Shown here: piece by piece, positions 51,790 to 63,324 of the stretch | Layout: every line of letters begins with the position of its first letter | Position numbering within the stretch: the first letter of the stretch is position 1 | DNA from: Tribonema minus | Lineage: Eukaryota; Sar; Xanthophyceae; Tribonematales; Tribonemataceae | Direction of reading: 5' to 3' | Assembly: GCA_017506865.1 (NCBI GenBank) | Contig: JAFCMP010000084.1 | Location: 186,001-250,000, forward strand | DNA: 64,000 nt | Position numbers and translations under genes: made by a program | Notes under the pieces: generated by a model | Seen by the model: only the letters and a program-made list of their open reading frames with translations | Databases searched by the model: none | What the model was told of the DNA's origin: nothing

Positions 51790-52256
51790 GTTGTAGGTGT
51801 GTCGCCTTGTTCTACTTTGGATGAGTCACCTGACACACAACAGCGGTAATAATGCCAAGTGCCATCCCCATGTTGCACTCGCCTTCAACTACAGCTCTTG
51901 GCTTTGCTGATTTAGAAGTGCAGTGCTTCCACTTTCAATCTTCTTTGCATGCGTGTATTGATACAGTGCATATACTTGAGTATAGATACTACTTGTGAAC
52001 ACACTTGACCAGACACACAGACGCAAAAGGGAACTGCAACGTCGGCTGGCAGTAGCTCTTAACGCCTAATAGTATATGCAAAAGACCTTACTGCAGCAGA
52101 CGCCACATCACACTGCGTGTCATTATTCAGCCCTACCTGCAGTATCTACTACCCATGTCAACTTGTACATGTCAGCATAGAATAGTGTGTGTGTCCTCGT
52201 CAGCCCCCCCTTCAAGGGCCCCCCTTCGGTTACTGCGAGTGTAACCGTCGTTTTTG
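51790..52256. other. No feature seen
   Basis: AT-richer intergenic sequence with no open frame, repeat or RNA gene I can support. Confidence 0.4.
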
Positions 52257-52660
52257 TGTGATGACGAGCCCAGCGGTGGGACCACGGGCACGTTCACCTG
52301 CACGTGAGGATAGGTGCAGCTGCAGGCGACTCTTAGTGTCTGCAGGGGCTGCAGCAGCGGCGCGATACAGGGCAGCGGACTTAAATCTTGGTGAGTCTCT
52401 AGAGCTTGTTGCGACCTGAGCTGATGCAGGAGAAGTACATGTATGCAATCGGAGAGGACGCCGTGACGAAATCACCACACGCACTTGCAAGGTACCGGGT
52501 GCTGCCAGAGCACCTGCGCATGAGTCGCCGGTCTGCGCATGCAGGTCAGCGACGCACGCCTGCGATGGGGGCGACGTATGCGCGACTTGTGGAACTTCGT
52601 TTGCAGCGCGCTTTAGAGGAACGAGCGTGCTGTACAGCGCAAATGGCCATCGTGCGGTGA
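52257..52660 (+). CDS. Unrecognised coding-like region
   Basis: A plus frame (PAVGPRARSPAREDRCSCRR ... LNLGESLELVAT) ends near 52,419, and another carries on with ELMQEKYMYAIGEDAVTKSP ... ATYARLVELRLQRALEERAC to TGA at 52,660. They would join by a one-base shift or a missed intron. The antisense frame is also open. No family recognised. Confidence 0.3.
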
Positions 52661-52924
52661 TCAAGCGCACCTCTCAAAAGCACGTCATATCACTGTAACG
52701 CGTGCGACTACGGCTCAGCTGCAGGGGCATGAGACTTTGAAAGGTTGCCGCGACTTACGCAGCCAGACAGCCAAAACTTGAGTCGCAAACAGTCTCTTTC
52801 GCTTCCTGCAATGCTTAACATGTGTTAATGTCTCTATAGCAGGATTTCCGAAAAAGAACTAACAGTAACAATTATATGTGGTGCGCCGCAGGGCTTGAGC
52901 GTTCAACTGCATTTGGGCGGCAAG

Positions 52925-55900
52925 ATGACCAAGTTGGCAGCTCTGGTGTGCGTGACCTTCATCGCGTCAGCTGTTTCAGGTGAGCTGCGTGAGCATATAT
53001 TGCACATGCTCAAGACGTCACATGCTTTTATTTGCTCATGACGTCACATGCTTTTATTATGCCGTGCATAATTGCATGCTCCATTATGTGCAACAAGGTC
53101 TTCTTTCAGGACAAAGCAACTGCTCGAGCAACAATCATCATGCGCCGTCTGGTATCGAAGTGCCAACATGTACACGTGCACTTCACACCTGCAAGCAACA
53201 GCATAATCACGGTGACCTAATGAAGTTGCGCTCCGTGACATTGTTCTAACTGCTCAGCGACTGGGCTAAGGGGTGCAAAGCCGGGAGCATCGGCGCTTCT
53301 GGACGACCGCGAGACTGGTACGTGCGCCTGGCACTGCTAGAGTACTTTGTTTACTTCCGTTTGAGGGGCGGAAGCCTATGAAAACCAAATATGCAACTCA
53401 TGTACACATGTGCTGTGTCAAACGTGTGACACATGCGCTATCTACACTATCAAATGGCCACTGACCGCCAAGCCAACTACAGAAGGGCTTCCAGGAGGAC
53501 TTCGTCCGAAGCACCCTAGCTTGCCCATGGGCATGGCTAGTTGTTGTTAGAGGAGGCACTTATGTTGCAGTGCTAGATGGCTCACCATCGCAGCAGCCAT
53601 GACAGCATGAGTGGTATTGGGGCAATCACATGATTGTTGTTGAGCACAGGATGCGTAGACTGTCAGTCATGATGCAGCCATTCATTCGAAGAGCAACAAA
53701 TGCATAGCCTGTGTTTTAGAACTGGTACGCCGCAGTATGCCCACATCAAATGTCAGCATGTCTTGAAGACGGGTCACATGCTGCTGCCATACAATTGCAT
53801 GACAATTATGCTTCTCGAGTGCGCTGAGAAAGGGTCAGGGCATATGTTTGTACATGCTCATGCCAACAGCAGCCAAGGTGGCCCGTTCAATTGCTCAAGA
53901 AAGGCTCATTGCACCATTGCGGATTCATGCACTGGCTCTTGCAGATGCTCTGGAGAGTGGCGGTGCTATCAGGAAGGTGTGTGCCATCAGACTCATACTG
54001 CCATTGACTGGTGCACTCACGCTATTCACATGTGCCAGACTAGCATGGCTTGCAACAAGACACAACTTTGTTCTTCGCTCAAGAATTGTATTAGTGTGGT
54101 CTCATGAACTTGGACGTATGCATGATGCAGCTATAGCAGGGCGCCACTTGCTTGCTTGCAGGGTCAGCTCCTGATCTGAGATGCGCGACTGACATGGTGC
54201 ACTGGCCAGTGCACAATGACATCTACTTTAGTAAACAAGTCAATGATCTCATCATGCTTACAATGTGTTGTTGTCTTACACATATAGCTTACACGTCTCG
54301 CAGTGAGTGCACTGTTCACGCGTGCTGGCGGCTGCGCAGCATTCACAATTTACTTACCCATCTTTGATATTGCAGTCGGCAGTGGCTTGCCCCAGCTCTG
54401 TGTGGCATGGCCAGATAATCGTGATCGCTCACTTGGCAATCAACCTAAGACATGCCTGGCTTCAACGCTGCAGCTCACCGGTTCAAACGGCTGTACCGCA
54501 ATCATAGCCAAGTACGGCACCGGGTGCACCACAACCTGCCCCATCGGAACTATCAACACGCTTTACGGCACAGCAGGGACCATAGCTGACTGCGACGGTG
54601 AGACTGATTCATAGCAATAAATTATCGGAATGCAAAGGCTTAGCTCCCTTCTGACCACGCGCAGATTTGCTGCACTGCAAACAAGATTCACAGTACAAGA
54701 TCAGTGTCCGCTCGGTATGGAAATATTTCAATCCTCCTACAATAATGTGCACTGTTACACTGCACGCTAAAATCTGTTCTTCTATACTCACGCCTCAAGA
54801 ATGGCCTTCTCCTCATCTGAATACGACTCTAGTTGAAGAATGTGCCACACGATGCGGCACGCCAGGACATGCCATGGCATATTAAATGCTAGCGCACAGC
54901 AGGCAGATGAATCAATCCTTCGCATGATTTTCTTTCGGCAGCAGACACTTTCTGAGTTTGCAATCTGTGGTCGGTGGACCTTGTCTTGCACGATCTTCCG
55001 GTGCGGACCATCAGCAAATGTATCTGTGCACTCGCTACAGGCAAGAACGCACCCAAACAAGTGACTTCTCTCGTGACCACCCATTTTTAGTATTTTCACT
55101 GTGTGGTTAAAGTAGCATCTGCACAGGCAATGTCCCCCTGCAGACCATTGCTTCAAACACTTGTGCTCAGAGCATTGTTTTATTATGTGTGATGATTTGC
55201 AGGCTGTGCTGCGGGCTACTATGGCCACAACGGGTCCATCACAGCACCCGCATGCACCTCGTGCCCAAGCAACACATCCAACTTGGACGAGACCAGTTCT
55301 ACGTCTGCAACAAAGACAAAGCTGACCGTCTCAAGCTGCACATGTGAGTGGTGCTGATGACAACATGATGGTGCATGACCTTGAAGCACAAGCTATCAGA
55401 GGGTTGCTCACTGATTCATTGTGGTGAGCGTGGACCGGATGCGCACATTGGCTACTCCTTGACAAGTGTGTTGATGCAATGGCAAGCATTGCAATGGTAT
55501 CTACATTTTGTCGCAAACTGCACACAAGCGCGAAGCTGTCAAGAGCATGAACCACCCATGACGTACAAGCTATGAAGATGTGATCAGTGACTATGTTGGA
55601 AGTAAGGAGTGACTGACTGGACAATGGCTGCTCCCTGGTAGATATACGCACTCAATTGCAGTCCTCGCAGTACGTGAAGTATAGCTTCTGTTCACCTTCT
55701 CACAAACTGGTCCCCCTTATACACGCATGCAGCCTGTGTTGCTGGCTACCATGCCGCTGGCACACCCGTGCCTCACAGACCCAACTGCGCATTGGCTGCT
55801 CTTTGACAAAGCCGCTCCTTTGATCTTTCAAAACGGCGTCCATCGATCTCACATGCGCCACTGGAGCACATCCTTACAGGCTTTGGCCCTTTGCACGCAT

Positions 55901-58900
55901 GCAGCCTGCATCGCTGGCTACTATGCCGCCGACACTGCCGTGCCTCCCACCTGCACTGCCTGCGCCAAGGGTTATGTCACCACGTGGAGCACCTCTGCTG
56001 GCAACACAGCAACTTCATGCTCTGCGTGCCCCGCCAACCAGACAACTGCAAACACCGGCGCTTCGACATGTGGTGAGTATCAGCAGTTGCTGTGGCGCCA
56101 AAGCTCTGCTGCCTGTTGGCGCAATTGCATTCTGTAGTACAGAGACGCTGACAACCTTAAAATGTTGTTGGGCTGACTTGCAGCGTCAGGAATTGTTGTT
56201 GATCCAACTTGCTGCATCAGGAAGTAAAAGGCCTGGACACCGTGTGGCAGAGCGCACTGGCCTGCACGGACATGTACCTGGCACGCAAGTTACATAGTCT
56301 GCAACAAGTTGCCAACAAATTCGCTACGCCTCTGTGGGGCATGTGGCGGTGATCAGCACGACTCTGGTGTGCCACATCCTTCACAAAGCACGAGCGCACT
56401 GTTCACCTTTGTCAATTGCTAACTTACGTGGACCAGCACTGGGATTGCATTGTTCAGCATACTTATGCTTTCCGCCCGAAGGGACCTTACAGTGTATGAT
56501 GACCTCACCGCCCAATGCAGTGCTGACACTCAGCTCATGGGTATAGCACCATCATCTTGCCGTATTGCACTCTGAGTGCTGTCGAAAACGTCATTTTCCT
56601 CACAACATTTTCTGCCTGCATGTTGCGCCGTCACCCACCGCCGCAGTGTGCGTAGCAGGTGCCGGTGGCGCCAGCTCCCAGTGCAAGCTGTGCGCAGCCG
56701 GCAACTATGCAGTCGGCGGCATTGACCTGACAACAGGGTGCACAGCTTGCGCTGCGGGGTCCTTTTCCGCTGCTGGTGCCGCCACTGCCTGCACTACGTG
56801 CGCGAAGGGCACTTATGCAACGGGTACCGGCAACAACATCTGCACTGCCTGCCCTAGTGGCTCAACGACACTGACCACGGCCGCGACTGCGTCCACTGAC
56901 TGCAGTGGTAAGCCTCGTTGGACAAATTTGACATCTAGTATGTTCTTAAGCTCCTTGTGGTTTCAAGGGTGCATCATGGCCGACAAGGGCCCACCAACTC
57001 ATGTCATGGTGCAGGCTGCAAGCGCAATCAGTGAGTAGTGTGTGTGTACACAGCTGATGACTTCAGGTTATGCTGCTGCTGAAGCTGCACTGCACCTGAC
57101 CAAGTTTGAAGTCTAGCTGCTGCACAGCCATCTTGACGGATGGCATTTCCAGTTGATCATGTACTTTAATGTATGAATGTCTTTAATGCTGCTTAACTGA
57201 CTGAGAACTCCATGCTGTTAAGGCAGTCAGCAGTTTGGTGAGCATCCAAAGCACACAGTGTGCCGAGCACTGACTATACGTGACATGAGCATGACATGTA
57301 GTTAACACATCATTGATGTTGTCACAAGAAAACAAGTGTGCCACGCATGATAAAGGCCACCTGTTTTGCCAGACGTGCACAGTATCCGATCCAGAGTCTG
57401 TTGAAGCGTGGATGATGCTGCCTTGGGGCTCAGGCTGGCATGTACAGCCAGTTGATGATGACTTCTTCTTCCTGTGTGCTCGTTGCTGCAGTGTGCTTGG
57501 CAGGATACTACTTTTCGGCCACGGGTACCACTTATGCAGGGGCGTGCCTGCCCTGCCCTATCGGCTACTACAAGGACATTGTGGGTGTGCAAAGCACCGC
57601 TTGCTCCTCCTGCACAACTTATCTGGCTGGGAGTACCACCGTGGCTACGGCTTCCACCTCCATGGCAGCTTGTGGTGAGTCACCAACATGAAAGTACTTA
57701 GTGGTTGGTTCGCTTAGTAGACCCCATAAATTGAAGTGTGAGCTTTACCCTTTTGTTGAGCTCTGCATTGCATCATCAAGTACATACATGGCGTCAAACA
57801 TTTGTGGCAAACTTGCTGTGCAGCATTCAGACCAGAATGGGGAAACCCTGCAATAACAAGCCATGTGCAGACATACACTGCTTCGCATCTCACACATTAA
57901 ACATACGGCATATCACTTTGTGCACCATGAGCGCAGCAGCGCAGCATTGCCATGACAGGGTGCTTGCAAGTGCAGCACATCTCAGCCACTTTCGCATCTG
58001 CCCATTGTTGTGTGGAGTGCAGTAACGTTGACCTGACCATTGACCTCATCATTGACCTTGAAAGTGTCTGGAGCCTTTGCCATTGTGCTCAATGTTACTA
58101 ATCAGCTCAGTACTGCGCAGCGATGCCACTGAACCCCGACACAACAATTCAGCCTTGCAGCACTCCGACGTGTCAACCCCAGCCACATCATCTTCATGTG
58201 ACTGACCATTGCATTGCACTCCCTGTTTTGTGTCTGTGCAGTTTGCGCTGCAGGCTACGGCGGCACCGACGGCAGCGGCACTTGCGGCACTTGCCCTGCT
58301 GGCACGTACTCACCTGGCGGTGCCTTTGCAGACTGCAAGGCGTGCGCGCAGGGCTACTATGCCAACGCTGCCACCGGCGCAACTGCCTGCATCAAGTGCC
58401 CTGGGACTGGTACCACAACTGTAGACGCCGTTGGAAACACCAGCATCACTGACTGCAACGGTGAGCCCCTTTGAGAATTCTTGAGAGTGCATGCAAAAAG
58501 TCTGGCTTGTTCAAGTTGGTACACGCGGATGTGGTGCCGGCCGCAGAGCTTCCTTCTCATACCTTGCAACCCGAAAAGTTCACAGTGTACTCGTTCTTGC
58601 ATGTGCACTTGCGTTGTGGATTGATCAAAGGCTAAGTCTATTTGCACTGTGAGACATGTGCATGTAACGAGGTTACGCAATTAGTTGTGGCCAGCTCTCA
58701 ATTGTGCAACATTGCTTACGCATCACGGAGCTGGCATTTACACCTCACTCCAGCAGTATGATTACACAACAAAACAAGGTGTTTGCTAACTACGTGCTGC
58801 ACCACCCCTTGTCGCTACAGCTTGCACTGCTGGATACTACAACTACGATACGCCCACCAACTCATGCACCCCATGCGCCAAGGGATCCTTCAAGACATCG

Positions 58901-58988
58901 GTGACCACGGGTACTACTGCTACCTGCACGCTGTGCACTTCTGGGCTGACAACTTCTAGCACGGCCTCCGTATCGGCCACAGCATGCG
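52925..58988 (+). CDS. Secreted or surface cysteine-rich protein with GCC2/GCC3 (ephrin-receptor-like) repeats; nine exons, 3' end unresolved
   Basis: Exons: 52,925-52,979; 53,258-53,317; 54,376-54,597; 55,203-55,343; 55,905-56,072; 56,647-56,907; 57,492-57,674; 58,242-58,460; 58,821-58,988. Exon 1 encodes a signal peptide (MTKLAALVCVTFIASAVSG). All eight introns are phase 1 with GTGAG/GTAAG-type donors, and every internal exon is a multiple of 3. Exons 4-9 each carry one or more modules of the form C-x-A-G-Y-Y ... C-x-x-C-x-x-G-x-x ... T/S-rich ... C, for example CTACAKGYVTTWSTSAGNTA and CAAGSFSAAGAATACTTCAK. These disulphide-rich modules are typical of extracellular regions of protist surface and adhesion proteins. 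At least 492 aa are encoded so far. Downstream exons with a membrane anchor or another domain are expected, but I could not find a consistent one. Function: probably extracellular structure or recognition. Confidence 0.82.
53848..54174 (+). other. Protein-like open stretch in intron 2 of the cysteine-rich gene
   Basis: Reads AAKVARSIAQERLIAPLRIH ... ALADALESGGAIRKVCAIRL, more protein-like than its surroundings, but without start, splice sites or known motif. Possibly a remnant; not called as a gene. Confidence 0.2.
55727..55830 (+). repeat. Ghost copy of exon 5 acceptor edge in the cysteine-rich gene
   Basis: ACGCATGCAGCCTGTGTTGC TGGCTACCATGCCGCTGGCA parallels the true exon 5 start ACGCATGCAGCCTGCATCGC at 55,895, about 175 nt upstream. 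Homology fades after ~80 nt of exon. Confidence 0.75.
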
Positions 58989-59610
58989 GTGAGTTACTTG
59001 ACATGTGAAGACGAAAAAATTGCCTTCGCGGACTCATCATTTTAGGCAACATCTAGCCCGAGCTGATGTTGACGCTAGTCGTACCTATAACAACGTCGAG
59101 AGGTTGGCATGGTCTACATTTGCAGCTTTTCAACTCCCATCTTGTGGACTGCCATGATGCGGACACTGTGGCACCCCCCTTCCTCAGTGCGGCGACCTAA
59201 GTGCTGACTGCTTCGTTGCTGCCTCTCCTTCCTGTCCGATAGCGCAGCAGGTCTTGTTAGGAGCCACAGTGCTCAATTGACCGGCCAAGTGCGTTTTGGC
59301 GTGAACAATACAATGTGTCTTGAGACCATTGCTTCATCATCTGAACGTTGGGACTGGGGCGGGTTATCAGTGTGATTTCAATGATATGCTGTTTTAGTAT
59401 CACTACAGTAGTCGCATGAGGCACTCATGCATCTATTGAAAAAAACACACTAGTAGCACCCTGAAGCTCAACCTTTCAGAGGCCCAAATATCAGCTGCAG
59501 CCAGCCCCTCAGCACGACAAACCGTCAGTGTAGCAATCAAGGTCATTGCACTCTGTCAGTGAGCGTCATTTGATAATCTGCCTACAATCATTGTAGCTAC
59601 AACCTTTTTT
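58989..59610. other. Presumed intron or 3' flank of the cysteine-rich gene
   Basis: Begins with a clear donor (GTGAGTT). No exon of the repeat type is recognisable. Confidence 0.4.
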
Positions 59611-59851
59611 TGTTGTAGTATTGACTTTGCTGTTGTCTGGTGTGCCTCTTGTTCAACGTTCTTGCAGCGTGAACTCAGCACCTGAGGTCTTGGACTTGGT
59701 GAGATGGAGGCAGGGGGATGTGAGCCTTCAGAGAGGGATCATCCAATTAGATGTTGAGTTCGTTGAGTGCTGTGGATCTGTAAAAGCTGGCTTCGTGGTA
59801 GTCATTGATACCAAGGCACAAATTTGGTGTGGCGGCAATGATTATTCTTAA
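59611..59851 (+). CDS. Possible further exon (unrecognised)
   Basis: After TTTTTTTGTTGTAG a frame compatible with the phase-1 introns of the upstream gene runs to TAA at 59,851: RWRQGDVSLQRGIIQLDVEF ... KAGFVVVIDTKAQIWCGGND. It lacks the cysteine pattern. It could be a terminal exon of the cysteine-rich gene or chance. Confidence 0.25.
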
Positions 59852-60471
59852 GCGTATAAGCAACAACCAAGCGATGCGGCTTGGCAAGTGGAACTGTCAG
59901 TGAGTGTCTCCATTTTCTGCTTTCAGAGTGGTGTCTGCCCATGTTGTGTTGTGTGCACTGCTATGTGTTGCCCAGCCATCGACCATCACAACCAGCGCCA
60001 ACTTGTTGACCGCCTTCAGGTTCAATGAGTATACCTATAAACATTGCAACTTGAACGTTAAACAATTGCAAACGCAACGGCATTGCGTTCAACATTGGCT
60101 TGTTCGGCTTCGGCGAAAGGGTGCGGAGCAGTGTTGACGTAGATAGCCTAGGCACGCCGTATCAAACGCATATATTGTATGAGCGTACCACTATAGTACA
60201 GTATGTATGAGTCCCGCCAGGACGAATCTACGGACCGGTGCTTGCAAGCCGTTGTAACCGCACGGCAGCAAGGCAGCATAGCCGGCACACAGAGCACAGA
60301 TGGTGGTACAATGACTGCATTGAGCAATCACGCATGACATGCGTAGCACGCAGCTCGTGTACGACGAACATAAGCATGCTCGGCAACACTACACAGCACC
60401 TGCGCGCATAAGAAAGTATACCGCTGAGAGAAGCTAATACACATGCAGTATACGGTGCACCGTATGGTTCA
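59852..60471. other. No feature seen
   Basis: No recognisable coding exon, repeat or RNA gene. Confidence 0.35.
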
Positions 60472-61630
60472 CTCTTGATCTACATACTTTTGAACGATTG
60501 CAAAAGTGGTAAGTTTGCGGCCATTCTGGTCATACTGACCAGAACAGTGGGTCTGTTTGGCGGCCTCTTGCAGCACCTGTTTGGGATCATCTTTGCCGCC
60601 CGCAACTGCGCCTCTGCCTCGAAGCAAGTGGCGTCCACCATGAGTGGCAGCTGACGCGTCACGTCGTCGTAGACGGTGGCCGGAAAGGCGTCGGCAGGCA
60701 GCACGATATCCATTCTGCGATCCCCTGGACATGCCACGAATGGCGTGTAATTCGTCAACTAGTCCTGTCTTGAGGTACTGCCGCAGGATGCGCTGCGTGG
60801 CCCGCTTGACGCTGTTGTGCACAGTGGTGTCATGTGCCTTGGCGTGTGGTGCTTGCAGAGCCGCGCGTGTAAACTGCCACCCAGCGACTTCCTGCACAGC
60901 TTGCAACGCGCCGCCTGCTGCTCTACTCTGATGGAGCGCTTCAATGCCAGCTGCCAAGGCATTCCATTTTCAATGTTGTAGGGTGCATGAGCTCATTGAG
61001 AAATGCCATGCCGATCGAGTGCATATTGCGCTTCGACTGGAACTGGGCAAGTGCTTGGCAATGCGTGCGCTGCATGCCCTGCAGCAACTCAGCCTGTTGC
61101 AGGTCCGCCTCCACTTTATCTGCAGGCTGGGTGGCGACGGCATCTGCAACTGCACTCTGACTGCCAGTGGGGCGCCTCTGGCTACACTGCAACTGCAGAG
61201 CACTGACATCAAGTACATCATAAGCGGCGTATGCGCAGCTCCGGTCCCACCACCTGCTGGCAGCGGCGATTGCTGCATAGGTGCTGCTGCTGCTGCAGCA
61301 CTAGTGGCGTTAGGATTGCTGGCAGCAGAAGTTCTAGCTTGTCACCTGTTGCCGCACGTAGGGATCATGATACAGCAGCTGTGGCAATTGTCCGCATAAG
61401 GGGCAGGCGCGCCACAAGGTCCTCTGACTATTGAATGATGCTGCGCCTCGTAGCATTGCTGGTCTGGAACATGCAGCGCCTGCATTGACGGGCGCCGCTG
61501 CTGCGTGCGCTGGAGCAGCTGCGCCGCCTGCCGTTGTTGCTGCTGAAACTGCTGCTGCCGCAGGTGCAGGTGCGGCACCTGCCACACTGGCTGCTGCCAC
61601 CGCCACTGCCGCTGGCACCGCCGGCATGGC
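60472..61630 (-). CDS. Unrecognised minus-strand coding region
   Basis: An upstream exon ends ACPLCGQLPQLLYHDPYVRQ Q with donor GTGACA at about 61,335. A good acceptor (TGCTCTGCAG) at about 61,195 leads in phase 0 into QCSQRRPTGSQSAVADAVAT ... DLQQAELLQGMQRTHCQALA ... NMHSIGMAFLNELMHP. Further down, other frames read AARCKLCRKSLGGSLHARLC K and KAHDTTVHNSVKRATQRILR, needing frame changes. CKLCRKSLGG ... H is reminiscent of a BED-type finger of transposases, but this is weak. Possibly a decayed DNA transposon gene. Confidence 0.3.
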
Positions 61631-62457
61631 GGCGGCGCCGTGCCGGCGGCGCCGCCTGCTGCCGCGGCCCCTGTTGCAGGTGCTGCAGCGGCCTGCATTG
61701 GTGGCATTAATTTATAAAGGCCCCAAGGGAGGCCGGGTGTCCTATGCAGTCGTGAAGGTTACTCCTATGCACTGGCAGCAGCCTAGTGCTCTAAGCCCCT
61801 GCAAGCTTGAACACCGGCTTTGCAAAACAGCCTAGCGTCCGCGCTCCGCATGTGTACACCATGATGCACTTCGCCAGATCCCGCACCAGCAACACTCAGC
61901 TCAGTGAGGATCTGACGCTTAGCAAGCTTGGGCCTTCTGCAACACTACGGCAACTGTACCTACCATGCCCATGTAATTGAAGAACACAATCTGAGTACAT
62001 CACGGTGACCTGTATACAGAGCCACTTCAAGAAGTTTATGATGCCAGCTCAAATTCGCCTCAAAAGTTTGTTCACAATTGCGAACAGTCACCCCCGAGTC
62101 CATACACTGGCAGGTTGGACATAGAGTAGAAGTGGCCGTGACAGTAGAGGGGTGCAACGAGCTAAGACAAAGCTGCCCATGTCTCAGACTGAACGCAACA
62201 TTGTGCTGTGGATGCTACATGCAACGCTGATTCAGAGTCCTGTGAGACCAAGGCGAAGTAGTTGACACATTTATGCTTTAGAGAAAGTGGTGAATGCGAG
62301 CCTGTGGAGGCATATCACAGAAACTCGAATCAGCAGCATCCCAGTCTCATTAAGCAGCATGCACCAGGCAAGATGATGATTCAGACATCGCAAGTGACAG
62401 TGCTTGGTGCATTCTGGTTCCCGCCCCTTAAGCGGAAGTAAGTAAAGTACATTATGG
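61631..62457. other. Flank with Ala/Gly-coding GC-rich end, otherwise empty
   Basis: The GC-rich part to about 61,710 is open in several frames on both strands because of GCN repeats. Beyond it I see no feature. Confidence 0.35.
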
Positions 62458-63324
62458 TCATCCACAATGTTCCTGAAGAAACACAAGGTTTCGGTGAAAC
62501 TCCTGGAGCGGTACTGGCAATGCAGAAACATTGTGCTCATGCAGCACCCATACGGGCTCCTGCTGTAGTATGTTGCACCCGCTGCGCAGGCACCTACGAA
62601 TCATGTGCGGGTCCACAAACTGCTCCGTAGAAATCTCACGGCGTGCATAGGACTCCAGCTTTCTAACAATGTCTGGCACGGACAAAAAGTAGCTGCCATG
62701 CCACCCACCGCCCCGGAAACCTGGATTTGGACTCATGCGCATTAGATTAAGGTCACCTTCCATGTCTCGGAAGCCCTGCTCATTGACGGCATAGGCGTTG
62801 GAGAACGGTTCCACATAGCGCCATCTGAAATTGTAGAAGTAGTGCTCCATGACCAGATGATGAGGCGTCGAGAGCTTCTCGTAGGCAGCAAACGAGTCGC
62901 GGAACTCCCGCACGATTGCGGGATCTGGGAGCTCATCGACATCGCAGACCAGCGCCACAAATGGGACATTGCTCTGTACATACTTGCTGTGCACGTAATC
63001 AGCAGCGTAATTGCGGTGATAGTTCTCCCTGTACCACGCTTGCGCGCTCTCGGGGGAAATGTGAGTCCACGATGTGTGCAGGGCTTCCAGCGTGCCAGCA
63101 TCAGGAGTGGGAAACTCATCAATGATCAAGATGGTGAGCTTGTCTCTGTATGGCTCCAATATCCCTGCGAAACGCTCTACGTAGAGCCCCTGCTTTTGCC
63201 GTGAACCCGAATGCACGTCCCTCGCTTCCACGCATATGAACTCGTCAACCATGTCGTACAGCAGCTTGAGCCGCAGCTCCAGGAGGGGCTCTCCGTTGTA
63301 CATGAAGATGTCTATGATCTTGGG
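62458..63324 (-). CDS. Glycosyltransferase family 17 protein (GnT-III-like), 3' exon
   Basis: The exon opens after an acceptor (CTGCAG) at 63,325-63,326 and reads PKIIDIFMYNGEPLLELRLK ... to TAG/TGA-type stop at 62,458, 288 codons plus stop. Hallmarks of GT17 (bisecting beta-1,4-GlcNAc transferase family) in order: DIFMYNGEPLLELRL, VDEFICVEARDVHSG, YRDKLTILIIDEFP, the DxD-like CDVDELPDP, HYFYNFRWRY, and GGWHGSYF. GT17 enzymes act in the Golgi lumen on N-glycans. A 5' exon with the membrane anchor should lie beyond 63,325; I could not identify it and it may be outside the window. The exon is intact. Confidence 0.85.
   Translation of the reverse strand, partial: PKIIDIFMYNGEPLLELRLKLLYDMVDEFICVEARDVHSGSRQKQGLYVERFAGILEPYRDKLTILIIDEFPTPDAGTLEALHTSWTHISPESAQAWYRENYHRNYAADYVHSKYVQSNVPFVALVCDVDELPDPAIVREFRDSFAAYEKLSTPHHLVMEHYFYNFRWRYVEPFSNAYAVNEQGFRDMEGDLNLMRMSPNPGFRGGGWHGSYFLSVPDIVRKLESYARREISTEQFVDPHMIRRCLRSGCNILQQEPVWVLHEHNVSALPVPLQEFHRNLVFLQEHCG

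Noticed and set aside
61003-61206. Further GCC2/GCC3-type exon (CAACPAATQPVAG)
   Set aside because: The donor would be GTCCGC and there is no clean acceptor; the cysteine pattern is a chance reading of a minus-strand coding-like region.
60944-61399. Membrane-anchor exon of the cysteine-rich gene (plus-strand frame ending LLPHVGIMIQQLWQLSA)
   Set aside because: No acceptor gives the required phase 1 without an immediate stop, and the minus strand shows better splice signals there.
61431-61835. 134-codon plus-strand Ala-rich frame
   Set aside because: Low-complexity GCN tract open in several frames on both strands.
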